Assembly: GCA_013003285.1 (NCBI GenBank)
Contig: JABDJY010000265.1
Span: forward strand, 1-9,978
Direction: 5' to 3'
DNA length: 9,978 nt
DNA from: Alphaproteobacteria bacterium
GTDB lineage: Bacteria; Pseudomonadota; Alphaproteobacteria; UBA6615
The notes below the pieces were generated by a model. It was not told where the DNA came from, did not search any database, and saw only the letters and a list, made by a program, of their open reading frames with translations. Made by a program: the position numbers and the translations under genes. Positions within the stretch are counted from its first letter, which is position 1. Each line of letters opens with the position of its first letter. Below, in pieces: positions 7,438 to 9,978 of this stretch.

Positions 7438-8088
7438 TCAGGCGGCGGCTGCCGCGTTGTAATTGGTATCGACGACAATTTGTGCGCGCGGCTTGTGCGC
7501 GGAGATGATGCCGTGTTCGATCTCCAGCACACGGTCGATGAACGGGTCGAGCTCGGCGGCATCGCGCATACGCTTCTCGCGGTGGGCGCGCGTCTGCAGA
7601 TAGGTCCGGTCGATGAAGACATGAGTTTGGCAGTGCTTAAGTAGCGTCGTGTAAGTGCCCTCGGCAATGAGCACGCGCGCATCGCCGAATTCCATGCGCT
7701 CGGTTATGACCGAATCGCTTTCATAATCAACCAGTGGCTTCTCGATCTCCCGCGCACCATCGAGAAATGCGCGCAGGTGTTCATCCATCAGGTCGAGCTT
7801 GACCTCTTGCGGGCCCACCCAATCGATATCGGCTCGGCGGGTGTGGTCGTTGGTTTTGGGCGGATACACGAAATAATCATCCTGCTGCAAAATAACACTG
7901 GCGATCTGGTGCTCAGCTAGCGCCTCTGACAGCGCCGCCGCTGTTTCCGATTTACCGCTTCCCGATTGACCTGCAATCGATACTGAGTAACGCTCTGGCG
8001 GCGCTTGGAGCAAGGGAAGCAGGAGTGGCACGATGCCGTTGGCCGCTCTGCGGTGATGCTCCTCGATCACAATGGAATCGCCCCGCAT
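7438..8088 (-). CDS. P-loop kinase of the uridine kinase / phosphoribulokinase family, substrate unknown
   Basis: A 216-residue cytosolic small-molecule kinase. The Walker A is GQSGSGKS (40-47). Then come LQQDDYF (67-73), which matches the substrate-proximal Asp-rich motif of uridine kinases and phosphoribulokinases, a hydrophobic Walker-B-like strand ending VLIAEGTY (139-146), and an Arg-rich lid-like helix RTYLQTRAHREKRMRD (161-176). The C-terminus ends in a run of alanines (residues 212-216). The start at 8088 has a good AAGGAAA upstream. It is first gene of an operon with the sucrose-phosphate-synthase-like gene, 14 bp away. Automated pipelines would call it uridine kinase, but the setting (GlgC, GT4, DUF4922) makes a sugar, sugar-phosphate or glycerate substrate more attractive. 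That is inference, and the sequence alone does not identify the acceptor. Confidence 0.82.
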   Translation of the reverse strand: MRGDSIVIEEHHRRAANGIVPLLLPLLQAPPERYSVSIAGQSGSGKSETAAALSEALAEHQIASVILQQDDYFVYPPKTNDHTRRADIDWVGPQEVKLDLMDEHLRAFLDGAREIEKPLVDYESDSVITERMEFGDARVLIAEGTYTTLLKHCQTHVFIDRTYLQTRAHREKRMRDAAELDPFIDRVLEIEHGIISAHKPRAQIVVDTNYNAAAAA

Positions 8089-8303
8089 GTCGTTATTTCC
8101 TTTAACTCGATTGCATTACACTCAACCAAATCTTGCCAAATTTCACTTTGCGATGTAATTCGGCGAAGAATTATAGGTATAAAGATTTTCGGCGAGTCAG
8201 TAACCCTCCTGGCCATCCCCGCAGCGCTGCTGCGCCTCCGAAGACCCTAACCGGGTCAAATGCCGGGCGCGCTGCGTCGGCGATAGAGACGGAAAATTTG
8301 CAG
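8089..8303. promoter_or_regulatory. Divergent promoter region between the kinase-sps operon and the DUF4922 gene
   Basis: About 215 bp between two divergent starts; the part at 8098-8195 is clearly AT-rich compared with the genes. On the plus strand, TTGCGA (8148-8153) lies 18 bp upstream of TATAGG (8172-8177), and TATAAA follows at 8178-8183, giving a fair but imperfect sigma70-like promoter for the DUF4922 gene. On the minus strand a TTGGCA-like element (complement of 8135-8140) stands in front of the kinase gene, with no convincing -10 at the usual distance. The kinase Shine-Dalgarno AAGGAAA (complement) is at its right place before 8088. The region from about 8200 to 8290 is GC-rich again and would be the DUF4922 leader. 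No clear operator palindrome is visible. Confidence 0.4.
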
Positions 8304-9338
8304 ATGTCGGTTGAGTTCGAAAATGCCTGGTACGATCTGAACCTGCGTCTACGAGAGCTGGAATCGAGCGCAGGCCTCGCAGCGGCATTGCATGAGTTGG
8401 AAACGCACCACTTGAACAGTGGCTTCATCGCCAATTCGCTGCACGAGATAGAACGCCGGACATTTTACCATCCACACAACTCGGAACGATATTTTCGGGT
8501 GCAATACAATCCGCGGCGCGCGCTCAGATTTGCCGGGTCGGACCGCAACGGTACGCAAATGCCGGTAGGAGAAAAAGGCTGTTTTTTGTGCCGCGACAAT
8601 ATCGAATGGCAGCAGCAGGGTGCCCAACTCGGTTACCGGGTTGAGACCGGTGAAAGGTCTTATTACGCCCTCACCAACCCATTCCCTATTCTGCCGAGCC
8701 ATATTGTCATCGCCTCGACCGAGCATCATACGCAAGATTGGCGGTTCCGCGATGAAAACGGCCTCGACATCGCCGACCTGATCGACGACTTGGTCCGGCT
8801 CGCGGACCGCATGCCGGGTCATCTGGGTTTTTACAACGGCGTCGACGGGGGAGCATCCATACCTACGCATCTACACCTGCAGTTTGTCCAGCGGCCAGAC
8901 AATGCGACCCGTTTTCCGTTAGAAGTCGCAGCGCGGGCTGTAGGCGGCAGTGCCGGGACGGATGGGCCTAGCTTCGTCGAGCATTACCCGCTTGACGTAG
9001 CGGTTTGGGTGGGCGCACCCGACGACGTTGTGGCGCGCGCATCTCGCTGGTTGACGCATTGGAGTGACCGCAATCGGGTACGCCTCGACAAATTGAGTGC
9101 CAACATTATTGCTTCGCGCGATATCGGCGCGGAAGAATTGGCCCTTTACTTTGTTGCGCGAGACCGAGCCAAACCGCGGGCAGAAGGTTTTTCTGGCCTC
9201 GCCGGCGGACTCGAGGTTCTGGGCGAATTGGTGATGTCCAGCGCGGATGAGAAGGACCGCTTAGATGACGGTTCGATCGGTTATTTTGACATCGAAGCGG
9301 CGTTGGCGAGCTTGCGCGTGTCGCTCGATGAGGGATGA
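8304..9338 (+). CDS. DUF4922-type protein with histidine-triad HxHxQ motif, GalT/HIT-like; possible NDP-sugar phosphorylase
   Basis: A 344-residue protein not characterised by name. Visible motifs: an N-terminal helical part with FRVQYNPRRA (64-73); GCFLCRDN (92-99) with a CxxC pair (Cys93, Cys96) that may bind a metal; NPFPILPSHIVIAS (125-138); and FYNGVDGGASIPTHLHLQ (176-193), whose His189-x-His191-x-Gln193 matches the active-site signature of the GalT/HIT superfamily. The set VQYNP / CFLC / NPFPI / FYNG-GAS-HLHLQ is what I associate with DUF4922. Relatives in the superfamily use the central His to form a nucleotidyl intermediate (GalT, GDP-hexose phosphorylases, plant ADP-glucose phosphorylase). 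I chose the ATG at 8304 because conserved sequence begins there and GGA lies 10 bases upstream; the frame is open back to a TTG at 8133, but that part is low-complexity. Its divergence from the kinase-sps operon and nearness to glgC suggest an ADP-glucose-related reaction (inference). Confidence 0.82.
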   Translation: MSVEFENAWYDLNLRLRELESSAGLAAALHELETHHLNSGFIANSLHEIERRTFYHPHNSERYFRVQYNPRRALRFAGSDRNGTQMPVGEKGCFLCRDNIEWQQQGAQLGYRVETGERSYYALTNPFPILPSHIVIASTEHHTQDWRFRDENGLDIADLIDDLVRLADRMPGHLGFYNGVDGGASIPTHLHLQFVQRPDNATRFPLEVAARAVGGSAGTDGPSFVEHYPLDVAVWVGAPDDVVARASRWLTHWSDRNRVRLDKLSANIIASRDIGAEELALYFVARDRAKPRAEGFSGLAGGLEVLGELVMSSADEKDRLDDGSIGYFDIEAALASLRVSLDEG

Positions 9339-9434
9339 CTGAAGCGTACAGGTGTCAGTGACGTTGGTTCGTGCGTGATTCGGGCGGCCGTTTGCTTGCG
9401 GACAGCCGTTCCATAGAGCGATACGCTTTTATCG

Positions 9435-9620
9435 AGCCTTGAGGTGATGTTACGGAGGGTGCCAAATCTGAGGAATTCAAGTGAAATTGACCTTAATGCG
9501 AACTCACCGGTTCCATGACGGTGTCAATCGAAACTTATTCTTTCAACACCTGACATCCTCATCGGTCACCTCAAGGCTTTCTCCTTGGCCAGCTCCGCCC
9601 CCCAGGCGGGGTTTGGTTTT
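9435..9620 (+). ncRNA. Candidate structured small RNA with intrinsic terminator
   Basis: AGCCTTGAGGTGA (9435-9447) and TCACCTCAAGGCT (9566-9578) are perfect reverse complements, 118 bases apart. Inside, GAGGGTG (9455-9461) can pair with CATCCTC (9554-9560), with one G-U pair, after an internal loop of 7 and 5 bases. An apical hairpin CACCG/CGGTG (9505-9509 with 9519-9523) and ATTGA/TCAAT (9486-9490 with 9524-9528) could continue the rod. Fifteen bases after the closing helix comes a GC-rich hairpin followed by TTTGGTTTT. Closing helix, internal bubble, apical stem and terminator make a 150-190 nt structured RNA plausible. It is not a match I recognise; the rod shape recalls 6S RNA in outline only. 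Alternatives are a 3' UTR structure of the DUF4922 gene or a short element with terminal inverted repeats. No promoter was identified with confidence. Confidence 0.35.
9593..9620 (+). terminator. Intrinsic-terminator-like hairpin
   Basis: CTCCGCC (9593-9599) pairs with GGCGGGG (9605-9611), seven pairs with one T-G wobble, loop CCCCA, followed by TTTGGTTTT (9612-9620). An outer helix GCCAG (9588-9592) with CTGGC (9625-9629) is also possible. Orientation fits termination of plus-strand transcripts, either a small RNA just upstream or read-through from the DUF4922 gene, whose stop is about 250 bp upstream. Confidence 0.65.
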
Positions 9621-9777
9621 GCTTCTGGCAAAGTGTCGTATGTCCGGAATGGTCAACTTCTGCCCTGATCTCCCATCACATATTACGGCAGGTTTACACC
9701 CACTAGCAGTCACTGCGAGCGAGTTGTGAATTGGTAGACATCGAAACCTCTATCGGCCACTATTTGCGCGTAACAAA

Positions 9778-9797
9778 TACCTCCCTAGAATGAGGTA
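9778..9797. repeat. Short hairpin before the second terminator
   Basis: TACCTC (9778-9783) pairs with GAGGTA (9792-9797) around an 8-base loop, ending five bases before the strong terminator hairpin at 9802. It may be part of the same RNA as that terminator; six pairs alone are weak evidence. Confidence 0.35.
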
Positions 9798-9801
9798 CTC
9801 G

Positions 9802-9837
9802 GCCCCGCCCGACTCTGCTTCGGCGGGGCATTCTTTT
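9802..9837 (+). terminator. Strong intrinsic terminator hairpin
   Basis: GCCCCGCC (9802-9809) and GGCGGGGC (9822-9829) are perfect reverse complements (8 bp, 12-base loop), followed by ATTCTTTT (9830-9837). This GC-rich stem with a T-rich tail is a typical rho-independent terminator on the plus strand. No protein gene ends just upstream: the nearest plus-strand stop is about 460 bp away and another terminator lies between. So it probably ends an unannotated transcript starting after 9620. Confidence 0.75.
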
Positions 9838-9978
9838 GGAGCGGTGATGTTCTCTAATTGCGGCCTCTCCCACAAGGGCACTTTTTGTATGTCACACCGG
9901 GCTCGTGGTTCTCTCCGGGGTCGGGAACGTTTAGCGGCCCGCCCCATGATGGCGTCGGGGACTGGATGTCTCCAAAGG

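Larger units (their letters stand above)
9339..9978. other. 640-bp stretch to the right edge without a convincing protein gene
   Basis: No open frame here has a recognisable family. An 82-codon GTG-start frame (9481-9729) with an AGGA upstream runs straight through a terminator-like hairpin and has no protein-like features. A minus-strand frame (9750-9947) is Arg/Pro-rich at its start and crosses another terminator hairpin. What is visible instead is RNA-like structure: a 13-bp perfect inverted repeat (9435-9447 with 9566-9578), an intrinsic-terminator-like hairpin at 9593-9620, a short hairpin at 9778-9797 and a strong terminator hairpin at 9802-9837. The last 140 bases show nothing I can name. 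Confidence 0.6.

Noticed and set aside
9481..9729. 82-codon GTG-start frame with AGGA upstream
   Set aside because: It crosses the candidate RNA and a terminator-like hairpin, and the product has no domain, membrane or signal features that look real.
9721..9800. Intact tRNA-Leu gene
   Set aside because: Only the D-arm-like 12-mer is present; no anticodon stem, T arm or acceptor pairing can be drawn.
9750..9947. 65-codon minus-strand frame
   Set aside because: It overlaps the strong terminator hairpin at 9802-9837 and begins with an Arg-rich, protein-unlike stretch.
9946..9978. Possible start of a plus-strand gene at the right edge (ATGATG)
   Set aside because: Only 11 codons are visible, there is no Shine-Dalgarno, and the frame cannot be judged.

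Overview
The window is GC-rich, densely coding DNA with an alphaproteobacterial character. The best comparison is with Rhodospirillales-like organisms: a hybrid malic enzyme with a phosphotransacetylase-like tail, LipB, an MgtE transporter and a GlgC of proteobacterial type. Taxonomy is inferred from gene content and style only. Seven protein genes are supported, one of them cut by the left edge. No rRNA, intact tRNA, CRISPR array or transposase gene is visible.

Left part (1-4306): a minus-strand pair, maeB then mgtE, is translationally coupled through a one-base TGATG overlap. MgtE runs off the left edge after 385 residues. Divergent from maeB, across a 185-bp regulatory gap with short repeats and a 14-bp perfect palindrome, is lipB (octanoyl transfer for lipoate synthesis).

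Middle and right part (4307-9338): an unusual carbohydrate neighbourhood. After a 407-bp gene-free stretch with several hairpins comes glgC (ADP-glucose synthesis, plus strand). It converges, with only 10 bp between stop codons, on a minus-strand two-gene operon: a P-loop kinase of the uridine kinase/phosphoribulokinase type, then a GT4 enzyme that closely resembles bacterial sucrose-phosphate synthase. Divergent from the kinase is a DUF4922-type protein with a CxxC and an HxHxQ histidine-triad motif, related to the GalT/HIT nucleotidyl-sugar phosphorylases. The likely theme is ADP-glucose supply, use by a sucrose-phosphate-synthase-like enzyme, and two side enzymes of unknown substrate. No sucrose-phosphate phosphatase or glycogen synthase is in the window. 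This group is the best candidate for an undescribed pathway.

Right end (9339-9978): 640 bp with no convincing gene. It holds a 13-bp perfect inverted repeat that closes a rod-like potential RNA and is followed at once by an intrinsic-terminator hairpin. A second module ends in another strong terminator hairpin and contains a 12-base match to the tRNA-Leu D-arm. One or two small RNAs are possible here.
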